A stretch of 45,869 nt of DNA from an uncultured Erysipelotrichaceae bacterium (lineage in GTDB: Bacteria > Bacillota_I > Bacilli_A > RF39 > UBA660), in NCBI GenBank assembly GCA_902761685.1, contig CACWLI010000012.1, forward strand, positions 1-45,869. Reading direction: 5' to 3'. The notes beneath the pieces were generated by a model that ran no database searches, had not been told where the DNA came from, and saw nothing but the letters and a program-made list of their open reading frames with translations. Shown piece by piece: positions 8,223 to 15,891 of the stretch. The translations under genes and the position numbers were made by a program. Positions within the stretch are counted from its first letter, which is position 1, and each line of letters starts with the position of its first letter.

Positions 8223-8959
8223 TAAAAAATCGTTTTTATTACTTTATCAGTGCCATCAATTAATTCTTGAACTTCGTCCCTTGTTGGTTCTCTGTCCTTA
8301 TTATGATCACACAAATTTCTAATATCTCCTAAGTGCTGTATAAATCTCCAATTTACCACATCATAAACACTTTCTTGCTTAAATAAATCATTAAAATCAC
8401 TAATTGTTGGTTCTTTTTTGGAAATCTTCAAATTATGATTTGATAAAACTGTTGCAAAATGTTTTTCTAAAACAACACCACATATTGCTCCAGCGCTTCT
8501 AATATAGCCCTTTTTTAATAGTTTATTTGCACATAATAATTCATTATCTAAAATTTCAATTTCTATATTACTTTTTATATCAAATAAAACATTTTCCATA
8601 TTTTCACATATAGATTTAATAATATCTACTTGCGTTGCAAATCTTACTAAGCCAGCGGTTCTAGGATCAAATAATCTTCTACCACCTATTGTTTTACTTA
8701 TTCCTAATAAGTAATCGCTCATCGTAAAAGTTACATAGGACACCTCTTTACGTTTTGAACTAGAATAACACTCAATAAATTCATTATATCTATCTGGCAA
8801 TAATTCTTTAACAACAATTAATGCCTTAGTATACCAACTTTGATATCGTTTACGCAATTTGGGTCTATTTTTTTCCTCTTTATCATCTATATAGTCATCC
8901 AATAATTTTTGACCCTCATCGTATAGTTTTTTTACCTCTTCCTTTATTTTTTCATTCAT
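8222..8959 (-). CDS. HEPN-like putative RNase/toxin-type protein
   Basis: This 245-residue protein has an N-terminal helical region (about 1-130) that I do not recognise. Its C-terminal all-helical domain carries DIRNLCDH (Arg214, His219). This fits the Rx4-6H motif, with Asn after Arg, that marks HEPN ribonucleases. A preceding segment, SAGAICGVVLEKHFATVL, resembles HEPN/DUF4145-type helices. HEPN proteins act in toxin-antitoxin, abortive infection and RNA-processing systems; a defence role here is inference. The start is the ATG after GGAG within repeat copy 2. It lies directly downstream of an unknown small gene and a RhuM-family gene, forming an accessory operon. Its stop codon touches the rbgA RBS. 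Confidence 0.6.
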   Translation of the reverse strand: MNEKIKEEVKKLYDEGQKLLDDYIDDKEEKNRPKLRKRYQSWYTKALIVVKELLPDRYNEFIECYSSSKRKEVSYVTFTMSDYLLGISKTIGGRRLFDPRTAGLVRFATQVDIIKSICENMENVLFDIKSNIEIEILDNELLCANKLLKKGYIRSAGAICGVVLEKHFATVLSNHNLKISKKEPTISDFNDLFKQESVYDVVNWRFIQHLGDIRNLCDHNKDREPTRDEVQELIDGTDKVIKTIF

Positions 8960-8974
8960 TTGGATCAACTCCTT
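8950..8974. repeat. 25-bp direct repeat, copy 2 (HEPN-gene start region)
   Basis: This copy has one mismatch (A to T) relative to copies 1 and 3. On the minus strand it reads stop codon TAA, AGGAG, then ATG AAT GAA. Similarity to copy 1 extends another 15 bases or so into both reading frames with a 2-base gap. Confidence 0.85.
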
Positions 8975-9360
8975 TATATTCCAAGTATGTAAAAGCCATT
9001 ATAATTGCTACATTCATTTAACCATTCTAATAAAATTTCATAATCTTGTGGCTTTATTTTCAATATTTTTTCTTTAATATGATTAACTTTATCATTTGAA
9101 TAATAATTAATACCAAATGGGTCAAAATTATCATATTCTTTTAAATCTTGGCAAATACATTTTCCAAAAATATCACGATAATTTTCAGTAAAATTGTCTA
9201 TATCATCATTATAAATATATAATGAATCATTATTCCAATTAGAATACTTATTAAGAATTCTTTTTATACTATAATTATTATATTTACAATATGCTATTTC
9301 AATAAAAGCACTACCACCAAAATTTCTTCTTTCTTCTTGACTTTCAAATTTATAAATCAT
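8974..9360 (-). CDS. Unknown 128-residue accessory protein
   Basis: I do not recognise this family. The protein is acidic and unusually rich in Asn, Tyr and Ile, with no membrane segment or signal peptide; the second half is predicted helical (KPQDYEILLEWLNEC). Its ATG overlaps the stop of the RhuM-family gene (TAATG), so it is translationally coupled, and its own stop abuts the RBS of the HEPN-type gene. Position between RhuM and HEPN genes would suit an immunity, antitoxin or adaptor partner, but nothing in the sequence proves that. Confidence 0.6.
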   Translation of the reverse strand: MIYKFESQEERRNFGGSAFIEIAYCKYNNYSIKRILNKYSNWNNDSLYIYNDDIDNFTENYRDIFGKCICQDLKEYDNFDPFGINYYSNDKVNHIKEKILKIKPQDYEILLEWLNECSNYNGFYILGI

Positions 9361-10367
9361 TATCTATCACCACTGTTTTCATCAAAGTATTTATTATAAA
9401 ATTCATCCATTGAAGATACATATTTTTGATCTTGAATAACTCTATATTTTTCATACTCACTTTCTGCTTTTTCTATTGCTTTTTTGTGAGAAATTTTACC
9501 AGAATCTATTAAAACTTTTTTTCTTCTAAATTTTAACAAATCATCTGTTGAATCTATCCAATCTTGCATTGTCATTACATGTCTTTCTTTGGCTTCATCT
9601 TCTGCAAATACTAAAAATATATTTGTTAAGTCATTTAATCTAGATAGCTCTTCTTCATTTAAATAATTCTTAGCAACACTAACATCATATTTATATATTA
9701 AACCATCAGGTGAATTTTTCCAATTAGTAAGTCCCATATGTTCTTTGTTTGAATCTGCCCTACTATAAATAAGTTCAGCTGCAGTATGACCGCTAATTGC
9801 ATAATGAAGTTTATTTTGTACTATTTTAAAGAAAGTATAAGCTTCTTCACTTTTAGGATTATAATCAGCAGATGTAGCAATGAATAAATCTGTTATTTTT
9901 TGATAAGCCATTCTTTCACTAACACGAATTGTTTTAATTCTTTCAAGTAATTCATCAAAATATTTAGCATCATACTTATTTCCTCTAATGAATCTTTGAT
10001 CATTTAAAGCAAAACCTTTTTGAATATACTCTTTTAATACTTTTGTTGCCCAAATTCTAAATTCAGTTGCTTTTTTTGAATTAACTCTATATCCAACCGC
10101 AATAATTGCATCCAAATTATATATTTTTGTTTTATAATTTTTACCATCAGAAGCAGTTACCAAGGAATCCTCGACAACTGATTTTTCATCTAGCTCATTA
10201 TCCTTAAAAATATTCTTTAAATGCAATGAAATGTTATCAGTAGTACAATCAAAAACTTTGGACATGCCTTTTTGTGTAAGCCATAAAGTTTCATCTTTAT
10301 ATATAGCATCTACTATAACATTTCCATCATTGCTTTTATATATTAATAAATTATTAGATTCATCCAT
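9360..10367 (-). CDS. RhuM-family protein
   Basis: This 335-residue protein is of the virulence-RhuM family, first named in Salmonella pathogenicity island 3 and common on mobile elements and in defence islands; its biochemical role is unknown. Family marks are LWLTQKGMSKVFDCTTDNISLH near the start (a Bro-N/KilA-like DNA-binding fold), YRVNSKKATEFRIWATKVL, the FFKIVQNKLHYAISGHTAAELI region, and the C-terminal MTMQDWIDSTDDLLKFRRK. It has a strong RBS (AAGGAGATG) and heads the accessory operon. Base composition does not differ visibly from its neighbours. Confidence 0.88.
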   Translation of the reverse strand: MDESNNLLIYKSNDGNVIVDAIYKDETLWLTQKGMSKVFDCTTDNISLHLKNIFKDNELDEKSVVEDSLVTASDGKNYKTKIYNLDAIIAVGYRVNSKKATEFRIWATKVLKEYIQKGFALNDQRFIRGNKYDAKYFDELLERIKTIRVSERMAYQKITDLFIATSADYNPKSEEAYTFFKIVQNKLHYAISGHTAAELIYSRADSNKEHMGLTNWKNSPDGLIYKYDVSVAKNYLNEEELSRLNDLTNIFLVFAEDEAKERHVMTMQDWIDSTDDLLKFRRKKVLIDSGKISHKKAIEKAESEYEKYRVIQDQKYVSSMDEFYNKYFDENSGDR

Positions 10368-10528
10368 TTTCTCATCTCCTTCCTTTTATCTTTTAAGTTT
10401 CACCTGTCGTAATCAAATGTATAATTCCTAACTAAAAAAGTAACAATTCTTGCTATTTTTAATGATTTTTTGTGATAATTGTTGATTATTTATTTAAAAC
10501 ACACAACATTAAATTCTCTTCAATTCCT

Positions 10529-10600
10529 TTATTTATGAGCTTTTTCAAAGAAGTTTCTATAAATCGTAATCAAACATTGAATATTTTTTCTTTCATTCAT
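10529..10600 (-). pseudogene. 23-codon open frame at repeat copy 3, probable truncated gene start
   Basis: Repeat copy 3 supplies an RBS and ATG AAT GAA, but the frame stops after 23 codons (MNERKNIQCLITIYRNFF...). It looks like the beheaded start of a gene once joined to this leader. The 160 bases that follow, up to the RhuM RBS (10368-10528), hold no gene that I can see. Confidence 0.35.
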
Positions 10601-10615
10601 TTGGAACAACTCCTT
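10591..10615. repeat. 25-bp direct repeat, copy 3
   Basis: Exact match to 8198-8222. It lies 6 bases beyond the stop of the 10622 gene and marks the right end of the accessory segment. Confidence 0.9.
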
Positions 10616-10621
10616 ATATTT

Positions 10622-10906
10622 TTAATTAAATAAATTTTTAATATTGTCTATTTCAAATTCAAATGGAATATTTACAGCTATCATATCATATTTCTTATCA
10701 AATAATATATTTTTATTAATAATAAATACATTAGAATCAACAATTGTATAATACTTGATTATATTTTCCATTTTACTATCTTTAATAAACTTTTTAAGAC
10801 CAGTTAATGATGTATTAACTCCTTTATACTCGAATTCTTTTGTTTTCTCATACTTAAGCGATTTTAGTTTTGTTTCTTCTTCTGTTAATCCATAGTATAT
10901 TTTCAT
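10622..10906 (-). CDS. Unknown 94-residue protein
   Basis: The start is at MKIYYGLTEEETK, with GAGG 8 bases upstream; a GTG one codon earlier is less well placed. It is a soluble, charged protein with two short beta-rich stretches and no recognised motif. It has its own extended -10 promoter. It may have been cotranscribed with rbgA before the HEPN/RhuM insertion, since repeat copy 3 follows its stop at operon-like distance. Confidence 0.6.
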   Translation of the reverse strand: MKIYYGLTEEETKLKSLKYEKTKEFEYKGVNTSLTGLKKFIKDSKMENIIKYYTIVDSNVFIINKNILFDKKYDMIAVNIPFEFEIDNIKNLFN

Positions 10907-10951
10907 CACTTTTACCTCATATTACTTCATGTCTTTTTTAAAAGTTTATAT

Positions 10952-10960
10952 ATTATAACA
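10952..10960 (-). promoter_or_regulatory. Extended -10 promoter of the 10622 gene
   Basis: The minus strand reads TGTTATAAT, a TGn-extended -10, with only a weak -35 (TATTCA) 17 bases upstream. Identical TGTTATAAT elements precede several neighbouring genes. Confidence 0.55.
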
Positions 10961-10968
10961 TACTTTTT

Positions 10969-12231
10969 TTAATTTGAATACAATGATATATGATTGCACC
11001 ACCAACTACCATCAGTATATTTAACTGTATTATATGTTACGCCTTGACTTGATTCAGCAATTGTATATGCTTTCTTTTCATCATCTAATCCAATAATTAT
11101 AGCTACATGTCCTGTCCTATAAATAGGGTCTCCTATTTGACATTGAGCATAGTTAGTATTTGAATTAAATGAATGTCTTGTACCACCTGAATATGATGCA
11201 CTTGTACTTTGCATTGCTTGAATAACAATCCATTGAGCAAATCCACTACAGTCAAGACCATACCATTTCATATTGTTCCAACAGTTAGCCCCATCATTAT
11301 TATGTCTACTCGCATAATTATTACAGTCTCTTTGATATTGTGCCTCACTTAATACACTACCCCATCTAGTATCAATGCCTAATTTTGCATATTTACCCCA
11401 CCATTCATAATTAATTTTATATCCATAACCAGATAATGTATCAATCAAAGTTGTTGCTGCTGCAACTGCAGCTTCACGAGTTCCAACACCTTGAGCAGTT
11501 ACTGCACTTCTAATTTTTTCATTAAATTCTTCAGCACTTGAACCATTTCTTCTTAACACATCAACAATATTATTTCCACTAAGAGCATTTCCACCACCTG
11601 TTCCATGAGTAAGCTGAGGAGTTAAAGATTTTTTTAGTTCTTCTAATTTCTTTTGTAAAGATTTTTTTACATCTCCTTCAGGAAGAGATGAAACAAATTT
11701 TTCTGCTTCATCATACTTTTCTTTAGTAATCGTAGCAGAAGTTAAAGCTTTTATTTCTTCAATTTTTTTAATTGTTTTTTCTATTTCTGTTAATTTATTT
11801 AAATAACTTTGTTTTTTGCTTTCATCACCTAGTTGATTTATTTTACTTTTAGCAATATTTAAGTCACTTCTTTTATATGATTTAAATACCACTTCAATTA
11901 ACTTATCAATTTCTTTATATTTTGCATTTTCTATTTCTTCTCTAGTTGCAAATTTTAAACAAGAATTATATTCATCATTTCCAACTACATCTGCAATTAT
12001 ATTAACAAATGTAGGTATAAAGAATACTAATATTGCAGCTATTAATTTAATAGAGTATTTTTTAAATAAATCACTTAAATTAGCATCTCCACTAGATACT
12101 GTTTTAACTGTGTCTATAAGCATAGTTACAATAAGTATAATTGGAACAGCAATACAAATAAGTTTAATTACAATTTTAACATAATATAGTACTTCTAAAA
12201 CAGTTGCACTATCACATATAGATAATATCAT
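10969..12231 (-). CDS. Membrane-anchored NlpC/P60 (C40) cell-wall peptidase
   Basis: This 420-residue protein has two N-terminal transmembrane helices (about 17-41 and 62-85) whose sequence style (IPIILIVTMLIDTVK, LVFFIPTFVNII) recalls the small two-helix VirB2/TrbC-like proteins of Firmicutes. A charged helical region (about 95-205) holds two similar hairpins (AKSKINQLGDESKK and AEKFVSSLPEGDVKK types). A Gly-rich hinge follows, then a C-terminal NlpC/P60 domain with WYGLDCSGF (catalytic Cys328) and TGHVAIII (His375). It likely cleaves stem-peptide bonds at the membrane face. It has its own extended -10 promoter downstream of the neighbour's terminator. RBS AGAAGGTG. Confidence 0.85.
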   Translation of the reverse strand: MILSICDSATVLEVLYYVKIVIKLICIAVPIILIVTMLIDTVKTVSSGDANLSDLFKKYSIKLIAAILVFFIPTFVNIIADVVGNDEYNSCLKFATREEIENAKYKEIDKLIEVVFKSYKRSDLNIAKSKINQLGDESKKQSYLNKLTEIEKTIKKIEEIKALTSATITKEKYDEAEKFVSSLPEGDVKKSLQKKLEELKKSLTPQLTHGTGGGNALSGNNIVDVLRRNGSSAEEFNEKIRSAVTAQGVGTREAAVAAATTLIDTLSGYGYKINYEWWGKYAKLGIDTRWGSVLSEAQYQRDCNNYASRHNNDGANCWNNMKWYGLDCSGFAQWIVIQAMQSTSASYSGGTRHSFNSNTNYAQCQIGDPIYRTGHVAIIIGLDDEKKAYTIAESSQGVTYNTVKYTDGSWWCNHISLYSN

Positions 12232-12253
12232 AATACACCTTCTTATCTTTTTA

Positions 12254-12262
12254 ATTATAACA
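12254..12262 (-). promoter_or_regulatory. Extended -10 promoter of the 10969 peptidase gene
   Basis: TGTTATAAT on the minus strand, about 23 bases before the ATG; the -35 is poor (TTTAAT at 17 bases). Confidence 0.55.
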
Positions 12263-12288
12263 TATAATTATACTTAATTAAACAAAAT

Positions 12289-12316
12289 AAAAAAGTACTA
12301 ATTTAAGTACTTTTTT
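12289..12316 (-). terminator. Bidirectional-looking terminator after the 12315 gene
   Basis: An 11-bp stem AAAAAAGTACT/AGTACTTTTTT with a 6-base loop overlaps the stop codon and is followed by TTTTTTATTTTG on the minus strand. Confidence 0.8.
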
Positions 12317-13454
12317 AAACTTCATATGCTGTATATCTTCTAAATACTTGCCATTTTCCTGGCTTAGCTCCATAGAATATACCTTTTCCACTACATTCTA
12401 TCCAAACTTCATTTCCATTATTATCAGTTCCAAGATACATACCAATGTGATTAGATCCACCTCCAGCAGTTGTTGAATTAATAAGTCCTACATCACCAGG
12501 TCTTAATTGATCACGAGGAATAGCTTTAAAATTACTACTACTGCTTAAATAAGTTCCAGTATAAGCTCCAGCAGGAACATCATATCCTGCAGAAGTTAAA
12601 CAATATGTTACAAATGATGAACAATCCATTGAAGTTGGATTTCCGTTTGCATCTTTAGCATGTCTTCTAGGCATACTATATGTTACACCTTTATTTAATA
12701 ATGATAAAGCAGTTTGCATAGCCTGATATCTTTGAGGTTCTAAATCATCTGGCCAATTTTCTTCTAACATTTCAAGTAACGCTTTAGCATCATCACTCAT
12801 ATTACTTGTATCAATATCATAACCAAATATTCTAAGATTTGGATCAAAGTAATACATGGATTCTGTTCCATTTCTAATTGCATTCATACCATCAGTTGTA
12901 AATGTATTAATATTAATTCCTTCAACAGCACGAGCCATATTTGCTATATCATTTACAATTGAAGATAATCCTCCAAACAAGCCATTATCTGTTGATGCTA
13001 AGTTTTCAAGTAATTCTTTATAATGATCTAAATCTCTATAGATTCCTTCCCAATAACTAATTACTGATGATAACTCACTATTTTCAGATACTTTTTCTCT
13101 TGCATATTTTAAATATCCTGCTATTTGTTGTAATCTTGTTTTAAATTCTTCTAATCTTGAATCATCTAACTGTGCATAACCTTCCATATAGTTAAGCATT
13201 GAATTGTTAGCATTTTTAATTGCATTTTCAACATTTGAACATAAAGTAGAAAGTGTTGTATATAATCTTGTATATAAATCTAATTTAATTCTAACAGCAT
13301 CATATCCACCACCAACTAGAATTGTTCTTGAACCTGAATCAAATGCACTTAATAGTGAAGAAACATTTTTTGAAGCATTCATTATTATTTCAAGATTAGA
13401 TATATTAGTTGCATTAGCATCAGATACATCAGAGGCATTTACTAATTTACCCAT
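12315..13454 (-). CDS. Helical WXG/LXG-like protein with C-terminal NlpC/P60 peptidase
   Basis: This 379-residue protein has no Sec signal or membrane helix. Residues about 15-155 are strongly helical, with a break GGGYDAVR (47-54) where WXG100 proteins have their WxG turn. A connector follows, then an NlpC/P60 domain (about 240-379) with TSMDCSSF (Cys278), LRPGDVG and SNHIGMYLG (His336). A secreted peptidoglycan endopeptidase exported by a type VII-like (Ess) route is my inference; no EssC ATPase is in the window. Its ATG overlaps the upstream stop (TAATG), so it is made in step with the tail-anchored protein, a likely partner. Confidence 0.8.
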   Translation of the reverse strand: MGKLVNASDVSDANATNISNLEIIMNASKNVSSLLSAFDSGSRTILVGGGYDAVRIKLDLYTRLYTTLSTLCSNVENAIKNANNSMLNYMEGYAQLDDSRLEEFKTRLQQIAGYLKYAREKVSENSELSSVISYWEGIYRDLDHYKELLENLASTDNGLFGGLSSIVNDIANMARAVEGININTFTTDGMNAIRNGTESMYYFDPNLRIFGYDIDTSNMSDDAKALLEMLEENWPDDLEPQRYQAMQTALSLLNKGVTYSMPRRHAKDANGNPTSMDCSSFVTYCLTSAGYDVPAGAYTGTYLSSSSNFKAIPRDQLRPGDVGLINSTTAGGGSNHIGMYLGTDNNGNEVWIECSGKGIFYGAKPGKWQVFRRYTAYEV

Positions 13455-14554
13455 TATTCTTCACCTCCAGTAGTTTCTTCATAATCATCTTCATAATCAT
13501 CTTCATAGTCATAATCACTACTTGAATTATTTTCATTTGTTTTCTTTTTATATATTCCATATCCTGCTGCGGCAGCTCCAGCTGCAAGACCAACTCCTAC
13601 AACTAAACCAGCAGCAGATCCAGATGATTTACTCTTAACTTTTTCTCCTTCAATATTTGTACTTGTATCAATATCAAGAATATCTTCTTGAGAATCTAAT
13701 CCAGGATCAATTGGTGGAATTCCGTCATTAAACTCATTTCCAATAATACTATTATCAGTAGAAATTTCTAGCTCTGGTTCCTCAATATTAATAATGTCTG
13801 GAACAACAGGTTCTTCTACTTTACTTGGAGTTGTACTTGGTGTACTTGGAGTAGAAATATAACTTGTAGTTTGAGGAGATACATAAACAGGTTGTTGTGT
13901 TTGAGTTTGAGTATCTGTTTTAGTTTCTGGTGTATCTTCGCCAGTATCTTCATGTGTTGGTTCATTTTCACCTGGTTCTGTAGGTTCAACATATTCTTCA
14001 TGAAATTCTTCTTCACCTTCAGGCTTTGTATCAGTTTCACTTCCTCCTTCTGGTTTTTCTTCTTGTGTCCCTGGTGTTTGAGGTTGCTCAGTAGTTGTTT
14101 GTGTACCAGGAGAATATGAAGGCCCCCAACTAGATGATCCACCCGTACTAGCAGATCCCACCTTATCATTATATCCTTTAACAATTGGTACTTCTTTTGA
14201 TAGTAAATCTGCTAAAGGAGTTGGAGTATACTCTTTTAATTCAGTAACTTCTATTGGTTTAGACTCTAAAGAAAATCCCAATGAAGTTGCTTGATTTGCA
14301 AGAAAATTATCCATTGTTTTAAACTGATCTCCAACTTTTACTATATTATCAATTTCTTTATTTAATTTTTCCATTAAATCTTTTGATGACTTTAATAATT
14401 GTTCTATATACATAGGTTCTTTTCTTGGAATATTAGTTGTACTTGAATAACTTACACTAGTTATATTTACACTTGATAAACCTTGTTGATTTGTAGATTT
14501 TATAGAACTTGCTTGTTCACTTAAATAGTTACTATCACTTGCTACTCCTGACAT
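13454..14554 (-). CDS. Tail-anchored surface protein with type VII-substrate-like N-terminus
   Basis: This 366-residue protein begins at MSGVASDSNYL (RBS GGAGG 8 bases upstream). Residues about 45-95 are helical, with VGDQFKTMDNFLANQA, similar to small LXG-partner/WXG-type proteins. A long Pro/Thr/Glu/Gln linker (about 110-300) would span the wall. One Gly/Ala-rich membrane helix near residue 325 (GLVVGVGLAAGAAAAGYGIY) is followed by KKK and a very acidic Tyr/Asp/Glu tail that should lie in the cytoplasm. No signal peptide is present. It is the first gene of an operon with an NlpC/P60 peptidase. The truncated protein at the right edge of the window has the same layout. Confidence 0.75.
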   Translation of the reverse strand: MSGVASDSNYLSEQASSIKSTNQQGLSSVNITSVSYSSTTNIPRKEPMYIEQLLKSSKDLMEKLNKEIDNIVKVGDQFKTMDNFLANQATSLGFSLESKPIEVTELKEYTPTPLADLLSKEVPIVKGYNDKVGSASTGGSSSWGPSYSPGTQTTTEQPQTPGTQEEKPEGGSETDTKPEGEEEFHEEYVEPTEPGENEPTHEDTGEDTPETKTDTQTQTQQPVYVSPQTTSYISTPSTPSTTPSKVEEPVVPDIINIEEPELEISTDNSIIGNEFNDGIPPIDPGLDSQEDILDIDTSTNIEGEKVKSKSSGSAAGLVVGVGLAAGAAAAGYGIYKKKTNENNSSSDYDYEDDYEDDYEETTGGEE

Positions 14555-14578
14555 ATAACTTCCTCCTATACTAAAATA

Positions 14579-14607
14579 ATTATAACACAAAACAATATAT
14601 ATATTAA
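14579..14607 (-). promoter_or_regulatory. Promoter of the tail-anchored protein/NlpC operon
   Basis: The minus strand reads TTAATA, 17 bases, TATAAT (14579-14584), preceded by TGT to give an extended -10. Confidence 0.7.
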
Positions 14608-15089
14608 TCTAATTTTTTAATTTGAGTATACATTCTAGAATGATAATTATTCTTATTGTAAAAATTAATTGCATTTTTATTGTAAGCAAATACATCTACT
14701 AATGAATATTCACAATCTTTTTCTTTAAAATATGATTCCATTTTATCAATCAATTGTTTACCTATTCCTTTATTTCTAACTTTGGTTGAAACAACTAATT
14801 CTGTTATAACTCCACTTTTAGGACATTTATAATCTAAATAATCAAATTCATCATATTTTCTAATAATTCCCATTATTAACCCTATTACATTATTATTGTC
14901 TATTGCTAAATAACATTTTCCACTATTATTATTAACTTCATCTAAATCAATTAAAGCCATTTTTTCATAATAATCTCTATGTAATTGATCTAAATTATCT
15001 TCATCAATTGAAATAATATATTCTTCTAACTCAACGAGTAAATTTCTTACATCATCTAAATATTTTTCACTATATTCTACTATTTTCAT
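14604..15089 (-). CDS. GNAT-family N-acetyltransferase
   Basis: This 161-residue acetyl-CoA-dependent acetyltransferase has an unknown substrate. The start MKIVEYSEKYL has AAGGAG at good spacing and overlaps the preceding gene by 20 bases. The GNAT core is visible: beta4 ITELVVSTKVRNKGIGKQLI with the RxxGIG/K pyrophosphate loop (near residue 105-112), and motif B VFAYNKNAINFYNKNNY at the C-terminus. It is cotranscribed with the HExxH gene upstream. Similarity to GNATs that acetylate amino acids or small amines cannot be refined by eye. Confidence 0.88.
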   Translation of the reverse strand: MKIVEYSEKYLDDVRNLLVELEEYIISIDEDNLDQLHRDYYEKMALIDLDEVNNNSGKCYLAIDNNNVIGLIMGIIRKYDEFDYLDYKCPKSGVITELVVSTKVRNKGIGKQLIDKMESYFKEKDCEYSLVDVFAYNKNAINFYNKNNYHSRMYTQIKKLD

Positions 15090-15831
15090 AATGCTCCTTA
15101 TTAAGATACTCATTTATATATTCAAAACCACTTTTAATTTTATTTTCTATACTATCTTCTCTATTAAATATTTCATTTAGTGTATCCATTACTTTTTTAT
15201 TTTTATCATACATATCATAGAATTCATTATAAGCATAAAAGTGAAAACCAAAAATATCATTTATAGTTTTAGAATTTAATATTGGATCTACTACCATTTC
15301 ACTATATCTCCATATATTATGTGGTGATTCAAATTCATCTACATTATAATCTTTATATAAACTTTTCCATTTTTCAAACCATAAAAAATGTAATGTTTCA
15401 TGAGCACATATTTCAAGCACTTTTTCATCATTTAAGTTAGAACCAATAATAAAACTATTTTTATCTAAAAATCTAGGAAAAACACAAGCAAGTCCAACAT
15501 ACGCTTCTATATCACTAATACCTGTTGGCCAATTTATATTTAAATATTCACTTAACTTCTCAAAATATACGTCATTATATTTTTTCCATAAATTATTATA
15601 CTTTTCAATTTCCCTATCTATTGCATCACTATTATAACTATAATAGCTAGTAAAAATTCTTGTTATTTCTTCTTCTATTTTTTCTTTTGGTAAATTAGTA
15701 TCAATTTTTCCTAACTCGGGAAAAGTATTAATAGTTATTTCATGAAACTCCGAGTCAAAATAAGTCCATATTACATTATCAATAGTTTCTTCTAAAGATA
15801 ATTTTTTAAAAATAATATTTGGTACTTTCAT
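15070..15831 (-). CDS. Predicted HExxH zinc metallopeptidase, family unknown
   Basis: This 253-residue soluble protein has CAHETLHFLWFEKW near residue 142. That gives the two zinc histidines and catalytic Glu of an HExxH peptidase, followed about 30 residues later by YSEMVVDPIL, whose Glu is a plausible third ligand (gluzincin type). The N-terminal part is helical and not recognised. It has no signal peptide, so it is probably cytosolic. It is first in a two-gene operon with a GNAT acetyltransferase and has its own extended -10 promoter. Confidence 0.7.
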   Translation of the reverse strand: MKVPNIIFKKLSLEETIDNVIWTYFDSEFHEITINTFPELGKIDTNLPKEKIEEEITRIFTSYYSYNSDAIDREIEKYNNLWKKYNDVYFEKLSEYLNINWPTGISDIEAYVGLACVFPRFLDKNSFIIGSNLNDEKVLEICAHETLHFLWFEKWKSLYKDYNVDEFESPHNIWRYSEMVVDPILNSKTINDIFGFHFYAYNEFYDMYDKNKKVMDTLNEIFNREDSIENKIKSGFEYINEYLNKEHYENSRI

Positions 15832-15847
15832 ATTATCACCTAAATTA

Positions 15848-15856
15848 ATTATAACA
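15848..15856 (-). promoter_or_regulatory. Extended -10 promoter of the HExxH/GNAT operon
   Basis: TGTTATAAT on the minus strand, 17 bases before the ATG. It sits directly after the terminator of the upstream gene, leaving no clear -35. Confidence 0.5.
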
Positions 15857-15879
15857 TAAAAAAAGAGAATTACTTCTCT
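15857..15879 (-). terminator. Terminator of the ADP-ribosylglycohydrolase gene
   Basis: AGAGAA/TTCTCT stem with a 4-base loop (15864-15879), followed on the minus strand by seven T. Confidence 0.8.
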
Positions 15880-15891
15880 ATATATAATTTA

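Noticed and set aside
8198..10615. CRISPR-like direct repeats
   Set aside because: Only three copies, spaced about 730 and 1,620 bases apart with genes between them, and each coincides with a ribosome-binding/start region.
13816..14184. 122-codon open frame on the minus strand, and an opposite-strand frame at 13871-14119
   Set aside because: Both lie over the Pro/Thr/Glu linker of the tail-anchored protein; they have no RBS and no sensible composition.
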